Positions 15,095-23,284 of a stretch of 26,414 nucleotides of DNA are shown here, one piece after another (position 1 is the stretch's first letter; each line of letters starts with the position of its first letter). The notes below the pieces were generated by a model that had not been told where the DNA came from, did no database searches, and worked only from the letters and a program-made list of their open reading frames with translations. A program made the translations under genes and the position numbers. This DNA comes from Chloroflexota bacterium. Its GTDB lineage: Bacteria; Chloroflexota; Limnocylindria; Limnocylindrales; CSP1-4. Location of the stretch: assembly GCA_003158495.1 (NCBI GenBank), contig PMJT01000037.1, forward strand, positions 2,423 through 28,836. The letters are read 5' to 3'.

Positions 15095-15260
15095 GCCGCC
15101 CCCATCTGTCCCGGCCTGTCGGGTCCGGTCTCGGCCGAGAATAGACGAACCGCCGCACCAACTCAACGGCCGACCGCGCGGCGAACGCCGACGACCGAAA
15201 AGCGTCAGCGGCCCGGCAGGCGATCAAGGGCCATCCTGGCAGCGCACTTCCTGCACCATC

Positions 15261-15290
15261 TTGTTCGACGGCCCGTCCGCCCGCTAGCAT
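15261..15290 (+). promoter_or_regulatory. Predicted promoter of the acidic/zinc-ribbon operon
   Basis: TTGTTC (15261-15266), 18 nt, TAGCAT (15285-15290). The same CGCTAGCAT occurs before the galactokinase-like gene. Transcription would begin near 15297, either at GTG 15298 (leaderless) or as a 48-nt leader for ATG 15346. Confidence 0.45.
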
Positions 15291-15345
15291 TCCACCAGTG
15301 GCCGACTGGAGCACGCCAGGCTCCCGGTCCACGTGGGAGAGGCGC

Positions 15346-15906
15346 ATGTCGGACGGGAACTGGAGCGACTACGTCGCCGATGCCGGCAGCGATCCGGCCG
15401 CGCTCGCCGGCGCCTCGGCGGACATGGGCGACGCGATAACCGCCGCCGAGCCGGACCTCGAGTCGATCGATACGTCGGCGCTGCCCGAAGAAGCGGCCGA
15501 TGGCGTCGCGTCGGCGCAGTACAACACGAGCGAGGCCGCGAGCTGGCAGCAATGGAGCCAGGGCGATCTCGGCGATGCAGCGAGCTGGCAGGACCAGGCC
15601 GCGGGCGACGTCCAGGAAGCCCAGGAATGGGCGGCCTTCGGCAACATGGACGCGGCCCAGGAGTCGCTCAATTCCGCGGCCACGGCGTCCGACATCGCCG
15701 CGGACACCGCTGGCACCGCGCAGACGGACCTCGGCATCGGCGCCGGATACCTGGACTCGGCCTCGAGCGACCTGTCGACCGCCGCCGACGCGACCGCATA
15801 CGACTCGGGGGTGTCGTCCTACGCCGCCGACACGACCTCGTACGACGCTGGGGCGTCGTCCTACGACAGCGGCGCGGCCGACACTTCCACCGAATCCGAT
15901 TCCTAG
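15346..15906 (+). CDS. Extremely acidic repeat-bearing protein with no basic residues
   Basis: 186 residues from ATG 15346, which has GGGAGAGG just upstream. The product holds 26 Asp and 9 Glu but not one Lys, Arg, His or Cys, giving a net charge near -35. Ala, Ser and Thr make up most of the rest. Residues about 60-130 have a helical look with spaced Trp (AASWQQWSQGDLGDAASWQ). The C-terminal third has Tyr-spaced repeats (AYDSGVSSYAADTTSYDAG). No signal peptide or membrane helix. GTG 15298 would add MADWSTPGSRSTWERR, which does contain Arg, so the composition break favours 15346. It lies 12 nt before the zinc-ribbon gene and almost certainly shares its transcript. Function unknown; a partner or decoy for a basic surface is one idea. 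Confidence 0.75.
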   Translation: MSDGNWSDYVADAGSDPAALAGASADMGDAITAAEPDLESIDTSALPEEAADGVASAQYNTSEAASWQQWSQGDLGDAASWQDQAAGDVQEAQEWAAFGNMDAAQESLNSAATASDIAADTAGTAQTDLGIGAGYLDSASSDLSTAADATAYDSGVSSYAADTTSYDAGASSYDSGAADTSTESDS

Positions 15907-15918
15907 CCCGGAAGCCCG

Positions 15919-17634
15919 ATGTCCGTCACCTGCGGCCTGGATTTCGAACGCCGGCTTTCGGCGTCGAGCTTCGATGCCCGGCGTTCGATCGCGGAATCGC
16001 TCCGCGAGCTCGGCTTCGAAGTCACGGTCGACCAGCTGACCAGGATCGAGGGCAAGCGCGGCGGCATGCTTGGCTACTCGCTCATGATGAAGAAGCAGAT
16101 GCCGGTCAAGGCCGCATTCGACGTGACCGCGGACGGCCAACTGATCGTCGTCGCCGGGCACCTGACCGACAACATCAAGAACCTGGGCAAGACCTGGGGC
16201 GTGAACAGCCGGTACCGGGAGATTTTCGAGGAGGTTCAGCGACGGGTGGACCTGGGCCTGGCCCGACTGGACGGCGCGGCCGCGCAGGCGTTCGCCGAGC
16301 CCAGCTTCTGGAGCCGATCGGCCGACATCGGCGTCCTCGAGCAGACGAACGCGCTAACGGCCAGGGCAGTTGGTGGCGCCGTCGGCACAGCCGGCAAGAT
16401 CCTGGACGGATCCCCGGAAACGACGCCGAAGGCATGGAAGGGCGTCGACTCGGTCGCGTTCAGTTCGTCGGCGGGAGTGGCCGTCCTTACCCTCGCCGAG
16501 ACCCAGGCTGCGCTCGGCGTCGCTGTGCTCGTCGTCTCGCACGCGGGCGCCATGCCGGCCAACCTGACCCGGGATGTAGAAACGTTCGCGGAGACGGTGG
16601 AGCAGGCGCTCACTTCAGCCGGCGGCCGCGCCGCGCACGTTGACGTGTCGGACGCGCAGCGCCCGGCCCTGGACTTCCTCTATCAGCAAGCGACGATCCG
16701 CTCGGAACTGCCGATGCGCGAGCTCCACATTTGCAGCACCTGCCGGCTGGAGAAGATCACCAACCCGGAATACGAGCGCATCGCGGCTCGCAACGAGAAG
16801 ATCGGCGACCTGGTCGCCGGCGTCGGAGCCACGATCAGCAAGGGCGGGATTTCGCCGACCTTCGTGCTGGGCCAGGTCTTCAAACTCAAGCGACTCGACC
16901 CGGAATACGTCTGCTCGCGATGCCAGGGCATGGAAGCGGACGAGCGCGTCGTCACGTTCTGCCCGAGCTGCGCCGAACTTCAGCGCGACGTCATCCTGCG
17001 GCTCTGCCACAAGTGCGGCTTCGACTTCCGAACACGGGCCGGAAGCGGGATGCCGTGGGCGGTCGCGCGTGAGGTCGAGCCGGCCGGCGCGCCGGGGGAG
17101 CCCGCCGACGAGCCAGCGGTCGAGGCGGCGCCCGAACCGGCTACCGAACCCATGACAGCTGTTGAACCTGTGGCGGCGCCGGTGCCCGATCCTGCGGCCG
17201 TGGCCGCTCCCGAACCCGCGCCCGTAGCGGTGCCGGTGCCCGATTCTGCGGCCGTGGCCGCCCCCGAACCCGCGCCCGTCGCGGTGCCGGAGCCTGAGTC
17301 CGCGCCCGCACCTGAACCCGTGGCTTCGCCTGCGCCCGCGCCCCTTCCGCCGACGTGGTCGCCGTCGCCGGCCTGGTCGGCCCCGCCGTCGGCAGCGCCG
17401 CCGCAGCCCGCCCCTTTCGCACCGCCAATTACGGCCTGGCCCCAGCCAGACCAGGTTCCGCTGGGCAGGCCGCAGCTGGGCCGCCGAGGCAAGGTCTGCC
17501 AGATGTGCAGGCGCGAGTATCCGACGCTCTGGCGAGTCGTCATCGCCACGCCCGCCGGTTTCGAAGAGCGCTTCCTCTGCGGCACCACGACCACGTGCCA
17601 GATGAGATCCCACGTGCCTGCGGTCCAGGTCTAG
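15919..17634 (+). CDS. Multi-zinc-ribbon protein with Pro/Ala-rich linker, unknown function
   Basis: 571 residues. Residues 1-115 form a compact domain (ARRSIAESLRELGFEVTVDQ, then GKRGGMLGYSLMMKKQMPVK) that I do not recognise. Four CxxC knuckles follow: C272/C275, C332/C335, C348/C351 and C363/C366, suggesting two zinc sites. About 385-520 is a Pro/Ala/Glu/Val-rich linker built from repeats such as VAAPEPAPVAVP. The C-terminus holds a fifth knuckle, C527/C530, with C554 and C560, likely a third zinc site. No catalytic motif, signal peptide or membrane helix is visible. The ribosome-binding site is weak (GGAAG), consistent with coupling to the acidic protein 12 nt upstream. Zinc-ribbon proteins commonly bind nucleic acids or other proteins. 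Confidence 0.82.
   Translation: MSVTCGLDFERRLSASSFDARRSIAESLRELGFEVTVDQLTRIEGKRGGMLGYSLMMKKQMPVKAAFDVTADGQLIVVAGHLTDNIKNLGKTWGVNSRYREIFEEVQRRVDLGLARLDGAAAQAFAEPSFWSRSADIGVLEQTNALTARAVGGAVGTAGKILDGSPETTPKAWKGVDSVAFSSSAGVAVLTLAETQAALGVAVLVVSHAGAMPANLTRDVETFAETVEQALTSAGGRAAHVDVSDAQRPALDFLYQQATIRSELPMRELHICSTCRLEKITNPEYERIAARNEKIGDLVAGVGATISKGGISPTFVLGQVFKLKRLDPEYVCSRCQGMEADERVVTFCPSCAELQRDVILRLCHKCGFDFRTRAGSGMPWAVAREVEPAGAPGEPADEPAVEAAPEPATEPMTAVEPVAAPVPDPAAVAAPEPAPVAVPVPDSAAVAAPEPAPVAVPEPESAPAPEPVASPAPAPLPPTWSPSPAWSAPPSAAPPQPAPFAPPITAWPQPDQVPLGRPQLGRRGKVCQMCRREYPTLWRVVIATPAGFEERFLCGTTTTCQMRSHVPAVQV
17183..17302 (+). repeat. Two approx. 60-bp tandem units in the zinc-ribbon protein linker
   Basis: Adjacent units encode VPDxAAVAAPEPAPVAVP-type segments with near-identical DNA. 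They give the zinc-ribbon protein a long, rigid Pro-rich spacer before its last Cys cluster. Confidence 0.5.
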
Positions 17635-17639
17635 GTCAG

Positions 17640-17662
17640 GACGACGGTCGTATCGCGTCGTC
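17640..17662. terminator. Small hairpin after the zinc-ribbon gene
   Basis: GACGACG and CGTCGTC form a 7-bp stem with a 9-nt loop, 6 nt past the stop codon. No T-run follows. Possible weak terminator or transcript end structure. Confidence 0.3.
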
Positions 17663-17738
17663 AGGTAGTTCGCGTCTCGCCGCCTGGCGTTGTGCCGTAG
17701 TATCCGGTCGGCCGGCCGCTATCCGACCCCGGCGCTAT

Positions 17739-19394
17739 TTGGATGATCGATTGGATCTGGTTCAGCGATTTCGCGGGGGATTGAGCCCGGCGAATCTGGT
17801 CGCTCTGCGCGGGCTCGAACTTGTGCGGGTGCTGGCCGCCGGCGCCGCCTTTCTGGCGGTGTTCGGGATTACGGCGATATGGCAGCACGCGCCTTATGAC
17901 ATCCAGGCCGGGCCGGTGGCACGAGTCGTGGCCGGAGTGGCGCCGATCCTCATGGCGTCGGTAGCTGCGGCCGCCATCCTTCGACCATGGCCCGGATTCG
18001 TAGCCGTGCTGTTCCTGACGCCGGTCTTCGATGTCCCGCAGGTGTCGTGGACGGTCGGGCCCGTCCAGGTGATCTCGCAGACGATCTTCGCCGTCGTGCT
18101 CGGCGTCGCAGTTGCGCTCGAATGTGTGGCGCGGGGCGGTGGCTTCCGCCGCGCCGTCGCCCGACTCGCGCCCGCCTCGTGGCCGCGGCCGTGGCTTCGG
18201 CTCCACCGCTCCCCGGACCACGTGGCAGCAGTCGCTTTCGTTGCTCTCATGGCCGTCGCGGCGCTGTCGACGCTCTTCTCGCCGGACCGTGGCACCAGCG
18301 CGACGATCCTCCTCCATGGCATCCTCGAGCCGGCAGCGATGGCGCTGATCCTCCTCGCGCTCCGGCCCACACGCCGCCAGCTCACGATCGTGCTAATTGC
18401 TGTGAGCATTTCTGTGGCCGTTGGCGGGTTCCTCAACATGGCCCAGACCATCCCGGCAATGAAGAGCCTGTCGGTCATCCAGACCAACCGGCTCCTCTTC
18501 TCGCGCATCACCTACTTCAATGTGGGCCTGTTCGGCGAGATGCTGGCGATGGCCATGCCGCTGCTGATCGTCGCGTTGCTGGCCAGGCGGCGGCTGGACC
18601 TGGGGCGCTGGGCCGTGGCGCTGGTCGTCGCCGCGATCCTGGTGTGCCTCATCAGCCTCTTCCTGACCTTCTCGAAGAGCGCATACCTGGCGACATTCGG
18701 CGCCTGCCTGATCCTGATCCTGCTCGTCGTCCAGACGTGGCGCCGTCGCGCCGCGATCGTGCTGGCGACGTGCCTGGCATCGACCGTGGTCATTCCGTGG
18801 CCCGCATTGATCCTGCAGGTCTCGCCGCCGCTCGAACAGGCCTATCGGAGCGCCATGGTCACGCTCATGGGCGAGAGCCGTTACGACTCGTGGAACCCCT
18901 CGACGCTCGCCGGCCAGGGCTCGCTGCTCGAACGCTGGTACGCCACCCGGGCCGGCATCGAAATGGCGATCGACCACCCGCTCCTGGGAATCGGCCTGGA
19001 CCAGTTCAAGGGGCTGTACCTGAGCCACTACCGGCCGCCGCAGGCGCAGGACGCGCTCGACTGGGCGCACTCCATGTACCCGGAGGCGGCGGCCGAGCTC
19101 GGGATCCCGGCACTCTTCCTGGAGGTGATCCTGTACCTCGCGGCGTTCTGGGCCCTGTGGCGCGTCTACCGCGCCCCGCCCGACCAGCTCGCCCGGCTGC
19201 TCGCCGCGGGCCTGCTCGCGGCGGCAGTGTCGTGGCAGGTCGTGGGCCTTGCCTTCGCCGGCGATATGTACCGGCCGTGGCGGAACATGGCCTCGGACTA
19301 CGTGATGATGATGGTCTTGGTGGCTGCCTCGTTCGCGCTGTACCGGATGACGCGGCGCGCGGATACGTCCGCGACCGGTGCCGCGGCCTCCTAA
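17739..19394 (+). CDS. O-antigen ligase / Wzy-type polymerase family membrane protein
   Basis: About 551 residues with 11-12 hydrophobic segments. The second half contains the large periplasmic loop and the segment MAIDHPLLGIGLDQFKGLY, then HSMYPEAAAELGIPALFLEV, the pattern by which O-antigen ligases and Wzy polymerases (Wzy_C domain) are recognised. Such proteins join or polymerise lipid-linked glycans on the outer face of the membrane. The start is uncertain: the frame is open far upstream into the zinc-ribbon gene, and TTG 17739, 17751 and 17781 are candidates; 17781 has a GGGGGA directly before it and overlaps the stop of a 13-codon frame (17743-17784). It overlaps the convergent GH13 gene by 4 nt. 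With GH13 and the GH16-like genes, it suggests surface polysaccharide work. Confidence 0.83.
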   Translation: MDDRLDLVQRFRGGLSPANLVALRGLELVRVLAAGAAFLAVFGITAIWQHAPYDIQAGPVARVVAGVAPILMASVAAAAILRPWPGFVAVLFLTPVFDVPQVSWTVGPVQVISQTIFAVVLGVAVALECVARGGGFRRAVARLAPASWPRPWLRLHRSPDHVAAVAFVALMAVAALSTLFSPDRGTSATILLHGILEPAAMALILLALRPTRRQLTIVLIAVSISVAVGGFLNMAQTIPAMKSLSVIQTNRLLFSRITYFNVGLFGEMLAMAMPLLIVALLARRRLDLGRWAVALVVAAILVCLISLFLTFSKSAYLATFGACLILILLVVQTWRRRAAIVLATCLASTVVIPWPALILQVSPPLEQAYRSAMVTLMGESRYDSWNPSTLAGQGSLLERWYATRAGIEMAIDHPLLGIGLDQFKGLYLSHYRPPQAQDALDWAHSMYPEAAAELGIPALFLEVILYLAAFWALWRVYRAPPDQLARLLAAGLLAAAVSWQVVGLAFAGDMYRPWRNMASDYVMMMVLVAASFALYRMTRRADTSATGAAAS

Positions 19395-20788
19395 CCGGCT
19401 CGGAGCACGCGCCCCCAGCCGGCGGGCACTTCCGCGCGGAGCGTTCCGCCGGCAGCTACGACCGCGCCGCCGTCCAGCAGATCGCGCCACTCGCCGTCGC
19501 GCGGCGCCGGGACCGCCACCTCCACGACACTGTTCGCGGCGTTGAGAATCACCACGACCAGCTCCCCGTCAAGTTCCCGCGCGAACGCCATCTGCTCGGC
19601 CGCGACGTGTAGCTGCCGGTACGAGCCGCGCCGCAGGGCCGCCGACCCGGCCCGTACCGCGGCGAACTGCCGAATCGCGTCGGCGAGCGTCGGCTCGGTG
19701 CCCAGCCCGGGCCCGGCTGCGAGTTCGAGCGCGGGCCGGACCGGGCCGTCGTCGCCCCGGCCTCGCTTGCCCGCCAGACCCCATTCGGAGCCGTAGTAGA
19801 TCGACGGCACGCCGGGCATCGTGAACAGCATCAAGTAGAGCGGGTAGAGGAGCCGCGGGTCGCCGAGGCGGCTCGCGACGCGGTCCTGGTCGTGGTTGTC
19901 GACGAAGTTGTAGAGCGGCAGCCCGGCGTACATCCCGCCCGGCCCGAACTCGCGGTTGAGCGTGTACGCGATCTCGAAGTAGTTGCGGTCGACGAGGCTC
20001 GAATAGAGGCCCTTGAAGGCCTCGTAGTTGGTGACCGAGTCGAGCGTGTCGGGGTTTGCCCAGCGCCGGTAGTCGCCGTGGACGACCTCGCCCATGAGCC
20101 AGAAGTCGGGCTTTATGGCGCGGCAGTGGGCCGCCAGGGCGCGCTGGAAGTCGAGGTCTACCACGTCGGCGGCGTCGAGCCGGAGGCCGTCGATGTCGAA
20201 GTCGCGGATCCAGCTTTCGACCGCGCCGAGGATGTGCTCTCGAACGGCCGAATTGCCGAGGTTAAGTTTGACCAGGTCGAAATGGCCGGCCCAGCCTTCA
20301 TAGGCAAATGCGTCACCAAATGGACTTCGGCCGTCGAAGCGAAGGCCGGCGAACCAGTCTCGATAGGCCGAATTCGCACCGTTGGCCTGGACATCTCGGA
20401 AAGCCCAGAAGTCCCGACCGACATGGTTGAAGACGCCGTCCAGCACGACCCGCAGCCCGGCCTCGTGCGCGGCCGCGACGAAGCGCCGGAGCGTCTCGTC
20501 CGTGCCCAGCCGGCGGTCGAGGTGCCAGTAATCGGCCGTGTCGTAGCCGTGGGCGGTGGACTCGAAGAGCGGCCCGAGGTAAAGCGCGTTGCAGCCGAGG
20601 TCGCGGATGTGGCCGAGCCAGCCGGTCAGCCCGTCCAGCCGCTCCACGGGCGCGGCGCCGAAGTCGTTGCGGGCCGGCGCGCCGAGCAGTCCGAGCGGGT
20701 AGACGTGGTAGAAGACGGCGTCGGGCGCCCAGTCGGTCAAGTCAGCCGCCTGGCGTCCCAATTCGCCAATCGCTGTCGGCTTGCGCAC
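19391..20788 (-). CDS. GH13 alpha-amylase-family glycosidase
   Basis: 465-residue (beta/alpha)8 enzyme acting on alpha-glucosidic bonds (amylase, neopullulanase or cyclomaltodextrinase type). All four GH13 regions are present: DGVFNH (117-122), GLRLDAADVV with nucleophile D205, LMGEV with acid/base E234, and FVDNHD with D300 as transition-state stabiliser. The C-terminal sheet domain ends RAEVPAGWGRVLRAG. No signal peptide, so probably cytoplasmic. The start is GTG 20788, without a clear ribosome-binding site; family similarity begins at about residue 20 (WAPDAVFYHVYPL). The 5' end overlaps the FtsH-like fragment in another frame, which suggests the region upstream was rearranged. The stop overlaps that of the ligase gene by 4 nt. 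Confidence 0.93.
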   Translation of the reverse strand: MRKPTAIGELGRQAADLTDWAPDAVFYHVYPLGLLGAPARNDFGAAPVERLDGLTGWLGHIRDLGCNALYLGPLFESTAHGYDTADYWHLDRRLGTDETLRRFVAAAHEAGLRVVLDGVFNHVGRDFWAFRDVQANGANSAYRDWFAGLRFDGRSPFGDAFAYEGWAGHFDLVKLNLGNSAVREHILGAVESWIRDFDIDGLRLDAADVVDLDFQRALAAHCRAIKPDFWLMGEVVHGDYRRWANPDTLDSVTNYEAFKGLYSSLVDRNYFEIAYTLNREFGPGGMYAGLPLYNFVDNHDQDRVASRLGDPRLLYPLYLMLFTMPGVPSIYYGSEWGLAGKRGRGDDGPVRPALELAAGPGLGTEPTLADAIRQFAAVRAGSAALRRGSYRQLHVAAEQMAFARELDGELVVVILNAANSVVEVAVPAPRDGEWRDLLDGGAVVAAGGTLRAEVPAGWGRVLRAG

Positions 20789-21008
20789 CGCTACGGCCGG
20801 GATCTGACCTGCTGCCTTGGACGGCGTGGATCGCCAGGATGGCGCGACGCCCCTCGATGTCGGGCGGTGGCACGTTCACCTTGCGAGTATATCGGCCGGG
20901 CCGGAGGATGGCCTTGTCGAGCGTCTCGAGGTGGTTCGTGGCCGCTATGACGACTGCGGCGCACGAGCAGCACACCAGCACCAGGACGCCGACCAGGATG
21001 AAGATCAC
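20742..21008 (-). pseudogene. FtsH-like AAA fragment behind a hydrophobic segment
   Basis: An 88-codon frame from GTG 21008 (GAGG just upstream). Residues 1-18 (MIFILVGVLVLVCCSCAA) are hydrophobic. Residues 19-64 match the second region of homology of FtsH proteases: VVIAATNHLETLDKAILRPG then RYTRKVNVPPPDIEGRRAIL. Both arginine-finger positions of the LRPGRxxR motif are kept. Walker A and B, the rest of the AAA domain and the HExxH protease are all absent. The tail is unlike FtsH and overlaps the GH13 start. Best read as a leftover of a deleted ftsH gene; a tiny membrane-anchored protein that interferes with FtsH hexamers is a more speculative reading. Confidence 0.7.
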
Positions 21009-21131
21009 GTCCTCAGACGATGCCGTTCTTCCTCATCCGGGCAATCGATCGACCCGCATGGCCTTCTTCGCTCTCCTTGCTGAAGGGCGATCTTTCGGCC
21101 ACGCGGGTCGCGACGAGCAGATGTCAGTGGC

Positions 21132-22133
21132 TCAGTGCGCCACCGCCCATGCGGCAAGCCATGCGATCTGGACCTGTCCGGCCGTCGAGTTGGATGGCGC
21201 ACTACCGGTAGTCGAGGTCTCGAACTGCATCACCAGATGCATCGCCGTGCTGGGGATGCGAGTGGTGTCATGGACCCACTGGGTGCCGTCGATCCACATG
21301 TCCACTCGGGTTCCCGGCACCCACTCGACGGTGTACGTATGCCATGCCTGCCAGTTCGTCCCGGAAGGACTCAAATAGTAGTCCTGGTCACTTGAGCTGG
21401 TTCCGTTCTGGTGATGAATGAAGGCTGCTGGCTGGGTCGTGAAGTCGGATTCCGGGCCGTCCACCTCGCCAGCCTGCGGCCAGAGTTCGGATTGCGGCCA
21501 GAGGAGCGGAACGCCCTTGTAGCCGGACAACGCGTCTGCGCGGATCCTGAACGAATAGCGCATCCCCAGCAGGTCTCCACGATTGTGACCTGCAGCGGAG
21601 AGGGAACCGGGGAGCAACGGGCAGAATGCCGCGACCTCGTGGACGCCGTTAACCGTCTGGATCGCAATGTTGAGGTTGCCGCCGCTCGCCGACATGATGC
21701 TCGGCGTGTAGGAGCCGCGGCCGGTCGTGTCGTGCCAGCCCACGGGATAGGCGAAGTAGTTGGTGCTGTTCCATGTGTTGAAGTCGTCTGCCCAGATGAG
21801 ATTCCACCCCGGGAGGCTCGAGGTGGGCATGGCGGCGGGATCAGTGGTGGCAGAAGAAACCGCCGCGGACGGTGTCGCGTCCGCGACGACGGCGGGGGTG
21901 GGCGTTGCCGTGGGCGCGGCCGCGGGCGCTGCCGCCGGAGTCGTCGCAACCGTGGGCGCCGTGGTCGGCGTCGGCAGATTGGCGGCAACGATCGTTATCT
22001 GTTGACCGGGTTGCAACGTCACGGGCGCCAGGGCAGAACTTGCGAGCAGGGGGCTGGCTATTGCCCCAGACAGGAACGCTGCGACGGCAACGGCAACGAA
22101 CCTCAGTTTCGACAAGCTGATGAAGAACGTCAT
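21132..22133 (-). CDS. Secreted GH16-like glycan hydrolase
   Basis: 333 residues. A signal peptide (SLSKLRFVAVAVAAFLSGAI, about 6-36) and a Pro/Ala/Thr linker (50-105) precede a concanavalin-A-like domain. The clan-B catalytic motif ExDxxE is present in WPQAGEVDGPESDF (E223, D225, E228). Other family marks are IWADDF near 113-118, MRYSFRIRADALSGYKG, and HTYTVEWVPGTRVDMWIDG in the second half. GH16 enzymes cleave beta-1,3 or beta-1,4 glucans and galactans such as laminarin, agar or carrageenan; the substrate here is not determinable. The start ATG 22133 has GGAAGGA 6 nt upstream; the frame further upstream lacks coding character. Divergent from the second GH16-like gene across 1.15 kb. Confidence 0.88.
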   Translation of the reverse strand: MTFFISLSKLRFVAVAVAAFLSGAIASPLLASSALAPVTLQPGQQITIVAANLPTPTTAPTVATTPAAAPAAAPTATPTPAVVADATPSAAVSSATTDPAAMPTSSLPGWNLIWADDFNTWNSTNYFAYPVGWHDTTGRGSYTPSIMSASGGNLNIAIQTVNGVHEVAAFCPLLPGSLSAAGHNRGDLLGMRYSFRIRADALSGYKGVPLLWPQSELWPQAGEVDGPESDFTTQPAAFIHHQNGTSSSDQDYYLSPSGTNWQAWHTYTVEWVPGTRVDMWIDGTQWVHDTTRIPSTAMHLVMQFETSTTGSAPSNSTAGQVQIAWLAAWAVAH

Positions 22134-23284
22134 CCCTATTCCTTCCGTTTCGTGCCGACGGCAGTGCTGAGCCCAACACCGGGCATGGCACGGGCCGTCA
22201 CGGGGCCTTCCTGCCGGGGCGGGCCGGCCGACCGAGAAGCGGACGCCTCTGCAAAACTGGCGAGACGCGGGGCCCTTAGGATTGCAACCTCGGGATACTT
22301 GTTGCGCCCATAGCAAGAGGGCGCTCAGCAAGGGCCAACCAGGACCATGCGCAGCCGGCGCCGAGTCGTGAAGTACCTGGGCTTGGGTCCCCGGGGTCGC
22401 CCCAGGGCCGGCCCTATCCGATTCAGTCGCCCCAGGCGAACCTGGCCGTTTGTCGGCCGTGGCGCTGAACCCGTCTTCAGAGGCTACGTCGCGGAGCGCC
22501 CGAAACCCAGTCATCCGATGGTCCCGATACTGCTTCTGGACGCCTGGGCGGGACCTCATCTGAATCGACGAGGCGGCCGGGAATCCCGCGTTCGCCGACA
22601 GGCTGGAGCATGCGCCGGGCGTTTTGGTCGGGTCGACTGCCCGTATTCGAGCCCCGCGCCCCGCGTGGATTCGTACGTGCCTTTCAACTCGAGCCGGGGG
22701 GTGGCGTCGAGATGAAGATCCGCCGCTGGACTGGTTCAGCTTTCTTTGCCTGACCTATCCAGCAGGGCCGGATCAGCGTCATCCGCGCTCATGTTGGGCG
22801 ATCTACTACCCGATCGGGTGGTTACCGCCTGTGAGACCGTCTTTCGTGGTCGGGCCCTCAAAACGTCAGGGTCAGGCGATCGCCACGTCGTCCCGTCACA
22901 AACGACGCTATCCGTTCGAGGAGACCAAATTGATTATTGGCCTTCAGATCCGGTTGGTGACCGAAGGTTCGCAGTTGGGGTCTTTGCCTCTTTGCCTCCG
23001 GGAAGACTTCGGAGTCGCATGACGGCCGTCCCGCTGCGTCGTTCGGTCTCGTCGGATCCTCCGGAGGCCGGGGATAGGCGCTCGGCAGACTCCGCAGGAC
23101 CATTGGTGACTTGGCCCGGGGAAGCGTGGCTAGTAACCTCGAAGGGCAAACCATCCATCGCCTTGTCAGATCCGACGGTCGCTCGGCCCGAGCGGATCGG
23201 CAGGGGGCACGCTCTCCTCGACGGAGGGCCGGGTCTGGATGACCGGCGACTCGCTGTCGGACGTCAGCCGAGGAGGAACTACAC
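22134..23284. other. Gap of 1151 bp between two divergent GH16-like genes
   Basis: Should hold both promoters. Long open frames exist (for example 22347-22715 and 22746-23288) but use many A/T-ending codons and have no recognisable similarity. A GC-rich palindromic patch (GGTCCCCGGGG) lies near 22388. A GGGCAAACC at 23144 is discussed under rejected items. No tRNA, transposase or CRISPR was seen. It could be a decayed gene or an unusually long regulatory region. Confidence 0.5.

Noticed and set aside
18393..19490. 365-codon frame antisense to the O-antigen ligase
   Set aside because: Hydrophilic Arg/His/Gln-rich antisense shadow of a membrane protein; no motif.
23144..23152. GGGCAAACC as part of a c-di-GMP-I riboswitch
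   Set aside because: The string matches the riboswitch signature, but the GAAA tetraloop helix and the GGGACGCAAAGCC half are missing downstream.
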